Of a DNA stretch of 61,039 nt, positions 17,415-26,674 are shown one piece after another. A program made the translations under genes and the position numbers. Under the pieces are notes generated by a model that saw only the letters and a list, made by a program, of their open reading frames with translations, was not told the DNA's origin and ran no database searches. Position 1 is the first letter of the stretch. Each line of letters starts with the position of its first letter. The DNA is from FLUQ01 sp031550605 (GTDB taxonomy: Bacteria; Desulfobacterota; Desulfovibrionia; Desulfovibrionales; Desulfovibrionaceae). The stretch lies in NCBI GenBank assembly GCA_031550605.1, contig JAVBOK010000023.1:1-61039 (forward strand), written 5' to 3'.

Positions 17415-18500
17415 ATGGCCAATCTCAAGACCACCATCTGCGGGCTGCAATTCCCCAACCCCGTCATGACGGCGGCGGGGCCGGGGGCCAAGGATTACGA
17501 CCTGTGCCGGCAGGCGGCGGCAGGCGGCGCCGGCGGCATCGTGACCAAGACCATTTCCGCCAGGGCCGCCGACGTGCCCCGGCCCTGCATGTCCCTGACC
17601 AACAGCGGTTTTCTGAACAACGAAAAGTGGTCGGAACTGTCGCCGGAACACTGGGTGGCCGAAGAATACCCCCGCATCAAAAAACTGGGTCTGCCCGTCA
17701 TCGTGGGCCTGGGCTACACCAGGGACCAGATCGAAACACTGGCCCCCATGATCAAACCTTATGCCGATGCCGTGGAAATGTCCGTCCACTACGTGGGCAC
17801 CAGCATGGAGCCCATGATCGAGGCCCTGCGCGCCGCCAGGAAAGCCCTGGACGTGCCGGTGTTCATGAAGATGAGCCCGCACACCGACATCATCGCCATT
17901 GCCAAAGCCTGTGAGCAGAACGGCGCGGACGGTCTGGTGATGATCAATTCCGTGGGACCCTGCATGGGCATCGACCTGGAAACGGGCCTGCCCCTGATGG
18001 GCGGCGAAAGCGGCTACGGCTGGCTGACCGGCCGGGCCATCCGGCCCATTGCCGTCCGCGCCATCTTTGACGTCAGCGCGGCGGTCAACATCCCCATCAT
18101 CGGCGTGGGCGGGGTGGCCGACGGCCGCGACGCCGCCGAGATGCTGATGGCCGGCGCGGTTGCCGTGCAGACCTGTACGGAAGCCATCCTGCGCGGTCCC
18201 TCAGTGTACGGCAGAATCGCCGGGCAGCTGTCCGATTTTCTGGACAGCCACGGCTACGCCGACGTGAACGACATCGTGGGTCTGACCCGCAAAAAGCTGC
18301 GCGAGCGCAAAATCCGCCATCGCGCGGAACCGCCCGCGCACGACCCGGCGCGGTGCACCAAATGCGGCCTGTGCAGAACAAGCTGTGTGTACGAGGCCAT
18401 CAGCATCGGCGACGAGTTCGTCATCGACGCGGAAAAATGTTTCGGCTGCGGCCTGTGCGTCACCCGCTGCAAGCCCGGCGCGCTGCGCATCGCGGATTGA
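17415..18500 (+). CDS. Dihydropyrimidine dehydrogenase PreA-like flavoprotein with 4Fe-4S domain
   Basis: A 361-residue protein. The N-terminal about 300 residues form an FMN-binding TIM barrel of the dihydroorotate/dihydropyrimidine dehydrogenase family (PNPVMTAAGP, MSPHTDIIAIAKACEQNGAD, IIGVGGVADGRDAAEMLMAG). The C-terminus has two [4Fe-4S] motifs, CTKCGLCRTSCVYEA and CFGCGLCVTRCKPGA. Start ATG 17415 follows GAGGAAC. In this setting it probably reduces a purine- or pyrimidine-derived ring, next to xanthine dehydrogenase and dihydropyrimidinase. No PreT partner is adjacent, so the electron donor is open. Confidence 0.82.
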   Translation: MANLKTTICGLQFPNPVMTAAGPGAKDYDLCRQAAAGGAGGIVTKTISARAADVPRPCMSLTNSGFLNNEKWSELSPEHWVAEEYPRIKKLGLPVIVGLGYTRDQIETLAPMIKPYADAVEMSVHYVGTSMEPMIEALRAARKALDVPVFMKMSPHTDIIAIAKACEQNGADGLVMINSVGPCMGIDLETGLPLMGGESGYGWLTGRAIRPIAVRAIFDVSAAVNIPIIGVGGVADGRDAAEMLMAGAVAVQTCTEAILRGPSVYGRIAGQLSDFLDSHGYADVNDIVGLTRKKLRERKIRHRAEPPAHDPARCTKCGLCRTSCVYEAISIGDEFVIDAEKCFGCGLCVTRCKPGALRIAD

Positions 18501-18594
18501 GATGCGCAGCGCGCCGCCCCTTCACGCTGCCCCGGCAGGGGCATGACGTTCCGCTTCCCCATTGGGGCCGCACCCCATTACATCTGGAGGATCC

Positions 18595-21162
18595 ATGTAC
18601 ACGCTGACGGTCAACGGCAAGGAAGCGCGCTGTGCGGGCAACAAGAGGCTGCTGGCCTTTCTGCGGGAGGATCTGCGCCTGACTTCCGCCAAGGAAGGCT
18701 GTTCGCAGGGGGCCTGCGGCACCTGCATGGTGCTGGTGGACGGCAAGGCCACGCGGGCCTGCATCCCCACCCTGGAAAAGCTGGCGGGCAAATCGGTGCT
18801 GACGGTGGAAGGGCTGCCCGAACGGGAAAAGGACGTCTACGCCTTTGCCTTTGCGGAGGCCGGGGCCGTGCAGTGCGGTTTCTGCATCCCCGGCATGGTC
18901 ATCAGCGCCAAGGCTCTGCTGGATGCGAACCCGTCCCCGGACCGGGCGGAGGTGAAAAAGGCCCTGCGCGGCAACATCTGCCGCTGCACGGGGTATGTGA
19001 AGATCGAGGACGCCGTCCTGCTGGCCGCCTCAATGCTGCGCGAGGGCACCCCCCTGCCGCTGCGGGATTTTGCCGGCGTGCTCGGGGAAGATTTCCACCG
19101 CGTGGACGCCCGCGAAAAGACCCTGGGCAGCGGGGAGTACACGGACGACATGGTCGTGCCGGGCATGCTGCACGCTTCCGCGCTCCGGGCGAAATACCCC
19201 AGGGCGCGGGTGCTGAAAATCGACGCGGCCGGAGCCCTGGCCCATCCCGATTGCGAAGCGGTGCTGACGGCGGCGGACATCCCCGGTTCGCGCAAGATCG
19301 GGCACCTGAACATTGACTGGGACGTGATGATCGCCGAGGGCGGCGTCACCCGCTATGTGGGCGACGCCGTGGCCCTGGTGGTGGCGAAAAGCCGCGAGGC
19401 CCTGGCCGCGGTCAAGGATCTGGTGACGGTGGAATACGAGGAGCTCAAGCCGCTGACCTGCCCGGCCGAAGCCCTGGCCGCAGGCGCGCCGCGCCTGCAC
19501 GAAGGCGGCAACGTTCTGCGGCGCGAACATCTGAAACGCGGGGACGCCGATGCGGCCATCGCCTCTTCCGCCCACGTGGTGACGCGGCGCTACAGCGTGC
19601 CCTTTACCGAGCACGCCTGCATGGAGCCCGAATGCGCCATCGCCCTGCCCGACGGGGACGGCGGCGTGCGGCTGTACACGGGGGGGCAGGGCGTTTACGA
19701 CGAGCAGCGCGAAGTGGCCATGATGCTGGGCATTGATAAGGACAGGGTGCGCGTGACGTCCAAGCTGGTGGGCGGCGGCTTCGGGGGCAAAGAGGACATG
19801 AGCGTGCAGCACCACGCGGCCCTGGCGGCCTGGTGCTTGAAAAAGCCGGTCAAGGTGCTGCTTTCGCGCCAGGAAAGCATCATGGTCCATCCCAAGCGCC
19901 ACGCCATGGAGATGGAATTCACCACCGCCTGCGACGAAAACGGCATGCTGACCGCCATGAAAGGCACCATCGTTTCCGACACCGGCGCGTATGCCTCCCT
20001 GGGCGGGCCGGTGTTGCAGCGCGCCTGTACCCATGCCGCCGGGCCGTACAACGACCAGAACATGGAAGTGGAAGGCACGGCCGTATACACCAACAACCCG
20101 CCCGCCGGGGCGTTTCGCGGTTTCGGCGTGACGCAGTCGGCCTTTGCCACGGAATGCAACCTGAACCTGCTGGCGGAAAAGGTCGGCATTTCCCCCTGGG
20201 AAATCCGCTTCCGCAACGCCATCCGTCCCGGCCAGATCCTGCCCAACGGCCAGATCGCCGACAACACCACGGCCCTGGAAAACTGCCTGCTGGCGGTGAA
20301 GGACATTTTCGGGCAAAGCCCCTACGCGGGCATTGCCAGCAGTTTCAAAAACGCGGGCCTGGGCGTGGGCGTGCCGGATACCAGCCGCTGCATCCTGTCG
20401 GTGGAAAAGGGCAAAATCCATGTGCGCAGCAGCGCCGCCTGCATCGGCCAGGGCATGGCCACGGTGACCACCCAGATGGTCTGCGAGGCCCTGAAGATTC
20501 CGCCGGCCCTGGTGGTGGCGGAAGCGCCCGATACCGCGCGCACCCCCAACGCGGGCACCACCACGGCGTCCCGCCAGACCCTGCTCACCGGCGAAGCCAC
20601 TCTTCGGGCGGCGAAGCTGCTGGGGCGGGAACTGGACGCCGGCAAAACCCTGGCCGATCTGGAAGGGCGGGAATTTTACGGCGAATACCGCACGGAAACC
20701 GACCCCATGGGCAGCGACAAGCCCAACCCCGTCAGCCATGTGGCATACGGCTATGCGGCGCAGGTCGTCATTCTGGACGCAGAGGGCCGGGTGACACAAG
20801 TGGTCGCCGCCTATGACGTGGGCCGGGTGGTCAACCCCAAGGCCGCCCGGGGCCAGATCGAAGGCGGGGTGGCCATGGGGCTGGGCTACGCCCTGACCGA
20901 GGATTACCCGTTGGAAAACAGCCGTCCGCTGGCCAAGTACGGCACCCTGGGCCTGTTGCGCGCCACCGAGGTGCCGCCCATCGAGGCCATTCTGGTCAAA
21001 GCCGCGGATGACGGCCCCTTTGCATACGGCGCCAAGGGCGTGGGAGAACTGGCCACCATCCCGACGGCCCCGGCGGTCTGCGGCGCGTACTACAAACTGG
21101 ACGGAGTGTTCCGCACCAGGCTGCCGCTGGACAACACCTTTTACCGGAAGAAAAAACCGTGA
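18595..21162 (+). CDS. xdh: Selenium-dependent-type xanthine dehydrogenase (molybdenum hydroxylase)
   Basis: An 855-residue fusion of the iron-sulfur and molybdopterin parts. The N-terminal [2Fe-2S] domains carry Cys36/41/44/56 (CSQGACGTC) and Cys94/97/129/131 (CGFC and CRC). The rest is the large molybdopterin-binding subunit, with GGGFGGKEDMS, GAFRGFGVTQ and the C-terminal catalytic-glutamate motif KGVGELATIP. There is no FAD domain, so electrons must leave through another protein. This architecture with yqeB, yqeC, xdhC and mocA nearby is the set known for hydroxylases with a labile selenium ligand at Mo; here Se is a cofactor, not Sec. The start behind GGAGG is clear. Confidence 0.9.
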   Translation: MYTLTVNGKEARCAGNKRLLAFLREDLRLTSAKEGCSQGACGTCMVLVDGKATRACIPTLEKLAGKSVLTVEGLPEREKDVYAFAFAEAGAVQCGFCIPGMVISAKALLDANPSPDRAEVKKALRGNICRCTGYVKIEDAVLLAASMLREGTPLPLRDFAGVLGEDFHRVDAREKTLGSGEYTDDMVVPGMLHASALRAKYPRARVLKIDAAGALAHPDCEAVLTAADIPGSRKIGHLNIDWDVMIAEGGVTRYVGDAVALVVAKSREALAAVKDLVTVEYEELKPLTCPAEALAAGAPRLHEGGNVLRREHLKRGDADAAIASSAHVVTRRYSVPFTEHACMEPECAIALPDGDGGVRLYTGGQGVYDEQREVAMMLGIDKDRVRVTSKLVGGGFGGKEDMSVQHHAALAAWCLKKPVKVLLSRQESIMVHPKRHAMEMEFTTACDENGMLTAMKGTIVSDTGAYASLGGPVLQRACTHAAGPYNDQNMEVEGTAVYTNNPPAGAFRGFGVTQSAFATECNLNLLAEKVGISPWEIRFRNAIRPGQILPNGQIADNTTALENCLLAVKDIFGQSPYAGIASSFKNAGLGVGVPDTSRCILSVEKGKIHVRSSAACIGQGMATVTTQMVCEALKIPPALVVAEAPDTARTPNAGTTTASRQTLLTGEATLRAAKLLGRELDAGKTLADLEGREFYGEYRTETDPMGSDKPNPVSHVAYGYAAQVVILDAEGRVTQVVAAYDVGRVVNPKAARGQIEGGVAMGLGYALTEDYPLENSRPLAKYGTLGLLRATEVPPIEAILVKAADDGPFAYGAKGVGELATIPTAPAVCGAYYKLDGVFRTRLPLDNTFYRKKKP

Positions 21163-22544
21163 AACTGCTGCTCAAAAACGCGCTGATCGTTTCCGGCGAG
21201 GCCGTGTTCTCCGGCGACGCGCTTCTTGAGGACGGGATCATCAGTCGCGTGGAGGCTGACATCCCGGCGGCGGGCGCCCGGGTCATCGATGCGGCGGGCA
21301 AATACCTGCTGCCCGGCGGCGTGGACGCGCACACCCACCTGGACCTGGATACCGGCACGCCGCCGGGCCGCACGGCCGACGATTTTTATACCGGCACCGT
21401 GGCCGCGGCCTGCGGCGGCACCACGACCATTGTGGACCATCCGGGTTTCGGGCCGGAAGGTTGCCGTCTGGACCATCAGATCGAGGTTTATCGCGGCCTG
21501 GCCCGGCGGGCGGTCATTGATTACGGCTTTCACGGCGTCATCCAGCACGTGGACGAATCGGTGCTGGCCGATATGGAACGCCTGCTTGCGGACGGCATCG
21601 CCAGCTACAAAATATACCTGACCTACGCGCGCAAGGTGGATGACGAGGCCGCCCTGGCGGTGCTGGCGCGGGCGAAGGAACTGGGGCTGGTCATCTGCGC
21701 GCACTGCGAAAACGACGCGCTGATCCGTTTTCGCACCCGCCGCTTTCTGGCCGAAGGCAAGGGCGCGCCCCGCTACCATGCCGAAAGCCGCCCCGTGGAG
21801 GCGGAAGCCGAAGCCGTCTGGCGCATGCTCATGCTGGCGTCGGCGGCCGGGGACGCGCCGCTGTACGTGGCGCACCTTTCGTCCGCTTTGGGGCTGGAGG
21901 CCGCGCGCATGGCCCGGCAACGGGGCCAGACCGGCGTCCTGCTTGAAACCTGTCCGCAGTATCTGCTGCTGGATGCAAGCCGTTACGGAGACGAACGCGA
22001 GGGCCTGAAATACGTCATGAGCCCGCCGCTGCGCTCCCCGGAGGACAACAAGGCTTTGTGGCGGGCTTTGCGGAGCGGGGATATCGACGCCATCGGCACC
22101 GACCACTGCCCTTTCAACTTCGCCACGCAGAAAATGGCGGGTCTGGGCGAGTATACCCGCTGCCCCAACGGCGTTCCGGGCATTGAATCGCGCATGTCCT
22201 TGCTGTTTTCCGAAGGGTTCATGAAAGGCCGGCTGACCCTGCCCGAACTGGTTCGGCTGTGCTGCGCCAACCCCGCCCGCATTTTCGGCCTGCACCCGCA
22301 AAAGGGCTGCATCGCGCCGGGCGCGGACGCGGACCTGGTGCTCTTTGATCCCGCGATCCGCAAGACCCTGACCCGTTCGGACCTGCACGAGAACGTGGAC
22401 TATACCCCATACGAGGGCATGACCTTGCAGGGCGCGCCGGTCATGACCATTTCCCGCGGCGAGATCATCGCGGAAAACGGCGTGTTCAGCGGCGCCGCGG
22501 GCCGCGGCCGCTATCTGGCGCGCCGCGCCGGCAGGATTGTTTGA
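21159..22544 (+). CDS. hydA: Dihydropyrimidinase / D-hydantoinase
   Basis: A 461-residue cyclic amidohydrolase starting at a GTG in a GTGA overlap with xdh. It has the metal motif GGVDAHTHLD (His58, His60), the SYKIYLTYA segment with the lysine normally carbamylated to bridge two metals, and GTDHCPFNF. It opens hydantoin or dihydropyrimidine rings. With a PreA-like reductase two genes upstream it could open a ring made by reduction, or process a purine-derived intermediate. Translational coupling to xdh argues for one pathway. Confidence 0.9.
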   Translation: MKLLLKNALIVSGEAVFSGDALLEDGIISRVEADIPAAGARVIDAAGKYLLPGGVDAHTHLDLDTGTPPGRTADDFYTGTVAAACGGTTTIVDHPGFGPEGCRLDHQIEVYRGLARRAVIDYGFHGVIQHVDESVLADMERLLADGIASYKIYLTYARKVDDEAALAVLARAKELGLVICAHCENDALIRFRTRRFLAEGKGAPRYHAESRPVEAEAEAVWRMLMLASAAGDAPLYVAHLSSALGLEAARMARQRGQTGVLLETCPQYLLLDASRYGDEREGLKYVMSPPLRSPEDNKALWRALRSGDIDAIGTDHCPFNFATQKMAGLGEYTRCPNGVPGIESRMSLLFSEGFMKGRLTLPELVRLCCANPARIFGLHPQKGCIAPGADADLVLFDPAIRKTLTRSDLHENVDYTPYEGMTLQGAPVMTISRGEIIAENGVFSGAAGRGRYLARRAGRIV

Positions 22545-22631
22545 GGGGCGCTGCCCTCCCAACGAAAACGGGGTTGATTCGGCGCAGGACGCGGCTCACC
22601 CTCCGGGCGGGGCCGCTCCGTTCCCCCGTAT

Positions 22632-22650
22632 CGTTCCGAGGAGCGGAACG
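22632..22650. terminator. Hairpin between convergent hydA and xdhC
   Basis: CGTTCCG (22632-22638) and CGGAACG (22644-22650) form a perfect 7-bp stem with a 5-nt loop in the 155-nt convergent gap. There is no strong T-run on either strand. It may serve both genes as a weak terminator. Confidence 0.35.
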
Positions 22651-22699
22651 GTCCGTCCCGCGCTCCGGCAGGGGCATGATGTCTCTGCACCCCGTTGTC

Positions 22700-23818
22700 T
22701 CAATTTTCGTGTCCGCTGCGCCACATGATCAGTTCGGCGGCGATGCTGACCGCGATTTCCGCGGGAGTGTCCGCGCCGATGGACAGGCCGATGGGGGTGT
22801 GCACGCTGTTGACGGTTTCCGCCGGGGTTCCATTCCGCAGCAGGTCCTTGCGGATATGCCCCCATTTGATGCGGCTGCCGATCATCCCAAGATAGCCAGG
22901 GCCAAGATAGCCGGGGCCGGGGCATCCGGGGCGGGCGGCCAGGGCGGCGTTCAGGATGTCGCGGTCATGGGCGTGGCCCCGGGTCATGATGATGATGCCG
23001 TGCCGTTCGTTCAGGGGGATCCGCGCCAGATAGGCGGTGGCGTCCTCGCGCGCAAGGCCTGGGAGCAGATGCCGATCGGCGTGGGGAAAGCGTTCGGGGG
23101 TAAGGAATTCGGGCCGGTCTTCCAGCACGCTGACCCGGAAATCCAGGGTATGGAGCAGATTCGCCAGGGCGACGGCCACGTGTCCGCCGCCAAAGAGGTG
23201 CAGGCGGTACGGCGCGGAAAAAGGCTCCAGCAGCCAGGTCCCCTCGGGCAGGGAAAGTTCCTGCGGAACGCCGTCCCCGGCGGCGCGGGCTTCCCGCAGA
23301 ACAGCCGGGGGAGGCGCCTCCGGCCCGATAACCTCGCCGGACCCGGGGAGGAACAGATGGCGAAAGGTCGCGCAAGGCACGCCCTGGCCTTCCGGCAGGG
23401 CCAGGCGGGTGAGCATGGCGTAGGTATAGCCCGCTTCTTCAGCCTCGCCCGCAACGGCGAACAGCCGGCGCATGTCCGGCGTGTCCGGCAGGATTTCAAG
23501 CAGCAGGCGCAGCGCGCCGCCGCAGACCATGTCCATGTCTCTGGTCCCCCTCAGGGAAAAATGCAGGACCAGGGCGTTGGCGGGGCGGGCATCCTTTCGC
23601 CGTGCCGGCCATGCCTGCTGCATGGTGCGGGCGGCGGCAATGGCTTCGGCCTCATAGCGGCCGCCGCCGACGGTGCCGTGCAGCGTTCCGTTGCCGTCCA
23701 CCAGCATGCGCGCCCCGGCGGTACGGGGCACGGAACCCTTGTGGCTCATGATGCTGACCAGTACGGGCGGGACGGGAAGGGCCAGGGCTTCACAAATCTG
23801 TCGGTTCCAACCGGTCAT
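22700..23818 (-). CDS. xdhC: XdhC/CoxI-family molybdenum hydroxylase maturation protein
   Basis: A 372-residue member of the XdhC family, which binds Mo cofactor, helps in its sulfuration (or selenation) and delivers it to xanthine dehydrogenase. The N-terminal XdhC domain has SIMSHKGSVPRTAGARML and GTVGGGRYE; the C-terminal Rossmann-like part has LHLFGGGHVAVAL and GYLGMIGSR. A 15-bp tandem duplication (22887-22916) repeats Gly-Pro-Gly-Tyr-Leu just before the conserved GMIGSR. It lies downstream of yqeB on the same strand (154-nt gap), so the two may form a small maturation operon converging on the xdh operon. Confidence 0.9.
   Translation of the reverse strand: MTGWNRQICEALALPVPPVLVSIMSHKGSVPRTAGARMLVDGNGTLHGTVGGGRYEAEAIAAARTMQQAWPARRKDARPANALVLHFSLRGTRDMDMVCGGALRLLLEILPDTPDMRRLFAVAGEAEEAGYTYAMLTRLALPEGQGVPCATFRHLFLPGSGEVIGPEAPPPAVLREARAAGDGVPQELSLPEGTWLLEPFSAPYRLHLFGGGHVAVALANLLHTLDFRVSVLEDRPEFLTPERFPHADRHLLPGLAREDATAYLARIPLNERHGIIIMTRGHAHDRDILNAALAARPGCPGPGYLGPGYLGMIGSRIKWGHIRKDLLRNGTPAETVNSVHTPIGLSIGADTPAEIAVSIAAELIMWRSGHEN
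22887..22916 (-). repeat. 15-bp tandem duplication inside xdhC
   Basis: Units 22887-22901 and 22902-22916 differ at one position (A/G) and encode PGYLG twice in a row, just before a conserved loop. This looks like a recent slippage event that kept the frame. Confidence 0.8.
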
Positions 23819-23972
23819 GGACTGCTCCGGAGATGCGCCGCCGGACCCGCGGCGGGGAAATGGTTCGGCCGGGGCACGTGGCGGTTGTTGTGCCGCCGGC
23901 GCCGGCGCTGCCCTGGAGCCCTGGCGGACGATGCCCGCGAAAGGGGCGCCTGTGCGGACATGACGGCCGCGA

Positions 23973-24788
23973 TCAGCCTTCGCACCGCGCGTGCAGCCAG
24001 CCGAGGACAGCCGTCAGGACGGCCCCGCCCAGGGCGCGGGCCTTGTCGGAAACGGTAAAGCAGTATTCGCGCCTGTCCCTGGGGTCGATGTCGCCTATTT
24101 TGCACCCCTGCGGCACCACGGCGCCGGATGTGATCGCGCCGCGCAGCACGCCGCCGATGGCGGCGGCCACGTTCCGGCCGTCCACGCGCAGCACGATGTC
24201 GCCCGCCCGGACAGATTCGCCGATGTCTTTCAATGCTTCCACGGTCCCGGCGCAGGGCGCGCGCAGCACCCTGTCGCGGCTGTGCCCCATGACCGGCGCG
24301 GGTTCTCCGGTGTCGGGCCGGGCCGATCCGGTGTACAGAATGCGGCCCAGGTCATGGCCGCGCTGGGTTTCAATGACCGCATGGGCGTCCTTTCCGGCGA
24401 CGAAACCCGGGCCCAGGGCAATGACCAGGGCGGCGTCCGCCGTGCTTGTGCCCAGGTTTTTCTTGGCGATGATCGCGTCGACCACAACCTGGGGCCGGAG
24501 CTTTTGCAGCCACAGCCACTGCGGGTCGTCGCAGACGCCGATCACATCCCGGTCCCAGGCGGCGGCCAGGTCCTCCGACGTGACCACGCGGACGGCGCGC
24601 ACGCCTTCCACGCTTTGCCAGTCGTCCGCCAGGGCCTGGCAAAAGGAAACCGTGCGCCGCACCGCCAGGGGCGGGGTCTTGTCCAGCATCAGGATGCGGC
24701 GGAACCCGGCCTGAAACAGCGACACGGCGACGCCGGATGCCATTTCGCCTGCGCCCTTGACGGCAATGATGGTGTCGGTCATGCTCAT
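23973..24788 (-). CDS. yqeB: YqeB, selenium-dependent molybdenum hydroxylase system protein
   Basis: A 271-residue protein matching the YqeB (EF2563-type) family, which follows genes for hydroxylases with a labile Se cofactor. The N-terminus IIAVKGAGEMASGVAVSLF is a dinucleotide-binding-like fold; later motifs include VVVDAIIAKKNLGT and GRNVAAAIGGVLRGAI. Its biochemical role in selenium insertion is not settled. Either ATG at 24786-24788 or the one two codons later could start it. It is divergent from yqeC across 92 nt. Confidence 0.9.
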   Translation of the reverse strand: MSMTDTIIAVKGAGEMASGVAVSLFQAGFRRILMLDKTPPLAVRRTVSFCQALADDWQSVEGVRAVRVVTSEDLAAAWDRDVIGVCDDPQWLWLQKLRPQVVVDAIIAKKNLGTSTADAALVIALGPGFVAGKDAHAVIETQRGHDLGRILYTGSARPDTGEPAPVMGHSRDRVLRAPCAGTVEALKDIGESVRAGDIVLRVDGRNVAAAIGGVLRGAITSGAVVPQGCKIGDIDPRDRREYCFTVSDKARALGGAVLTAVLGWLHARCEG

Positions 24789-24880
24789 GGCGGCTCCATT
24801 GCGGGGTAGTGTGGATAATCATCTATTTTTATTGATTATAGTCTTTTTTTGCCACATTGACAAGACAAAGCAGGCCACGC

Positions 24881-25762
24881 ATGACCGAGAGTCCCCCTTT
24901 TTCCGCTTCCCTGGCGGATCTGGCGATTCGCGCCGGCATGGTCTGTATTGCGGGCTCCGGGGGCAAGACGACCTTGATGTACCGTCTCGGCCGCATGCTG
25001 GCCGCTCGCGGCCTGGGGGTGGTGTGCAGTTCCACGACAAAGATATTTTCCCCGTCGGCGGAGGAATCCCCGCTGTTCGGCGTGTTCGCGCGCATGGCGG
25101 ATGCGCCTTTGCCGCCGAAACCCTTTTGTGTGACGCTTGCCGCGTCCTGGCTGGACAATCCCGCGCAGCCGGCGCCTGCGGCGTATGGCGCCGGCCCGTC
25201 CCCCCCGCCGGGGAACCCGCCGGAAATACTGACGGGAAGCGCCGCCTGCCCCGATCCTTCCGGCAGGGGCAAGGTGCGCGGGTATGAGCCGGGGGCGGCG
25301 GAGGCTTTCTGGCGGTTGCATCGCGCGGATGCGTTGCTGCTGGAAGCGGACGGCGCGGCGGGACGGCCTCTGAAGGCCCCGGCCCCGCACGAGCCGGCCA
25401 TTCCCGCTGCGACCGGCTTGGTCATTGCCGTGCTGGGGCTGGCGGGTCTGGGCCTGCCCCTGGATATGAACGCCGTCTGGCGGCCGGAGATTTTCGCCGC
25501 CCTGAGCGGTCTGGCCCCTGGCGAGGCCGTGACGCCGCGGGCGGCGGCCGGGGTTGTCCGGCATCCGCGGGGATTGTTTCAAAACAGCCCGGCGGGGTGC
25601 GCACGGGTTCTGTTCCTGAACGGGGCGGAAACGGCAACGGCGCGCGCGGCCGGGATCGCTCTGGCGCAAGAGGTCCTGCGCCCGCCGGGTTGCCCCGTGG
25701 ACGGCATCTATATGGGATCGGCGCGGCGCGCGGAGGACTCGGCATGCATTCACCCGGCATAG
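24881..25762 (+). CDS. yqeC: YqeC, selenium-dependent hydroxylase accessory protein
   Basis: A 293-residue predicted nucleotide-binding protein. The P-loop-like GSGGKTT lies at residues 25-31, followed by VVCSSTTKIF and later LLLEADGAAGRPLKAP, a YqeC-family pattern. It is thought to work in making or inserting the Se-Mo cofactor. Start ATG 24881 was preferred over TTG 24857 because YqeC homology begins shortly after it, though the ribosome binding site is weak. The gene overlaps the following mocA-like gene by 19 nt. The family assignment is firm; the reaction is unknown. Confidence 0.88.
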   Translation: MTESPPFSASLADLAIRAGMVCIAGSGGKTTLMYRLGRMLAARGLGVVCSSTTKIFSPSAEESPLFGVFARMADAPLPPKPFCVTLAASWLDNPAQPAPAAYGAGPSPPPGNPPEILTGSAACPDPSGRGKVRGYEPGAAEAFWRLHRADALLLEADGAAGRPLKAPAPHEPAIPAATGLVIAVLGLAGLGLPLDMNAVWRPEIFAALSGLAPGEAVTPRAAAGVVRHPRGLFQNSPAGCARVLFLNGAETATARAAGIALAQEVLRPPGCPVDGIYMGSARRAEDSACIHPA

Positions 25763-26445
25763 CGGCCCTGGTTCTGGCCGCCGGCGGAGGCAACCGCCTG
25801 GGCGGCGGCAAACTGCAACGCCTGTGGCGGGGCAGATCCCTTGCCGCTCACGTTCTCGCTCTGGCGGAGCAGGCGGGCTGCCTGCATCCCCTGGTCTGCG
25901 TCGTGGGGTTCGAGGCTGACGCCCTGTGCCGCACCTTCAGTGCGGCGGGCTTGCGGGGAAGCTGGGAACAGGCGGATGCGGCCGCGCCCTGCAAAGGAGG
26001 GCCTCCGGCTTTGCCCCGCTGGCGGGCGGTGTATAATGGCCGCTGGTCCGAAGGGCAGAGCGCGTCGCTGCGCGCGGGCGTCGAATTTCTTGCCGGCGGG
26101 GTGGGACAGGGCGTGCCGGCCGGGGTGATGGTGCTTCTGGGCGACATGCCCTGCATCCGGGCGGAAACCGTGCGCCTGCTGGCCGAGGCCCATCTGGCGG
26201 CCGGGGATGCCGTTCAGGCCACGGCGCCGCTGCATGGCGGCCGGCGGGGCAACCCCGTGGTGCTGGGGGCCGGTCTTTTCCCGGCCCTCCTGTCCATTAC
26301 CGGCGACGCCGGGGCCAGAGATCTGTTGCGCGATCTCGGCTCCCGCCTGAACCTTGTGCCGGTGGCGGATCCGGGCGTGCTTTTCGACGTGGACAGCCCG
26401 GCGGACTATGCCGCCCTGACCGGCCGCCGGAGCATTTCCCCGTGA
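25744..26445 (+). CDS. mocA: MocA-like molybdenum cofactor nucleotidyltransferase
   Basis: A 233-residue NTP-transferase of the MobA/MocA group. The nucleotide loop LVLAAGGGNRLGGGKL spans about residues 9-24, VMVLLGDMPCI carries the metal-binding Asp, and RRGNPVVLG and FDVDSPADYAAL follow. MocA adds CMP to molybdopterin, giving the cytosine dinucleotide used by enzymes of the xanthine dehydrogenase family. The overlap with yqeC suggests a joint transcript. The stop codon lies in the loop of a strong hairpin. Confidence 0.85.
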   Translation: MHSPGIAALVLAAGGGNRLGGGKLQRLWRGRSLAAHVLALAEQAGCLHPLVCVVGFEADALCRTFSAAGLRGSWEQADAAAPCKGGPPALPRWRAVYNGRWSEGQSASLRAGVEFLAGGVGQGVPAGVMVLLGDMPCIRAETVRLLAEAHLAAGDAVQATAPLHGGRRGNPVVLGAGLFPALLSITGDAGARDLLRDLGSRLNLVPVADPGVLFDVDSPADYAALTGRRSISP

Positions 26446-26459
26446 AAATGCTCCGGCGG
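26424..26459 (+). terminator. 14-bp hairpin spanning the mocA stop codon
   Basis: Arms 26424-26437 and 26446-26459 are a perfect 14-bp inverted repeat; the 8-nt loop contains the TGA stop (26443-26445). No T-run follows. It is strong enough to end or protect the transcript, and lies 215 nt before tenA. Confidence 0.6.
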
Positions 26460-26674
26460 ATACGCGGCGCAGCGAAGCGGCCGCCCTCAAGCGAACAGCG
26501 CAGAGTGCCTTTCGTCCGGGCAGCTCCGGCTTGTCCGCATCCGGGAAAGGAGTGTTTCGTCTTTTTTGCAACTGGTGCAGGGAGCATCTTCACTGTATCC
26601 TGGCCCGGACACGTTCACTGTGAAAATGCCCTGCGGTATTTCGACCACAAATCCGCAGCGCGGGAGGAGCCATA

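Noticed and set aside
18527..22690. Short repeat GGCAGGGGCATGA at about 18534 and 22666
   Set aside because: Only about 15 nt match in two GC-rich intergenic places; too short to separate from chance without a genome-wide search.
26446..26674. TPP riboswitch upstream of tenA
   Set aside because: No THI-box consensus (CUGAGA or the downstream conserved blocks) could be found.
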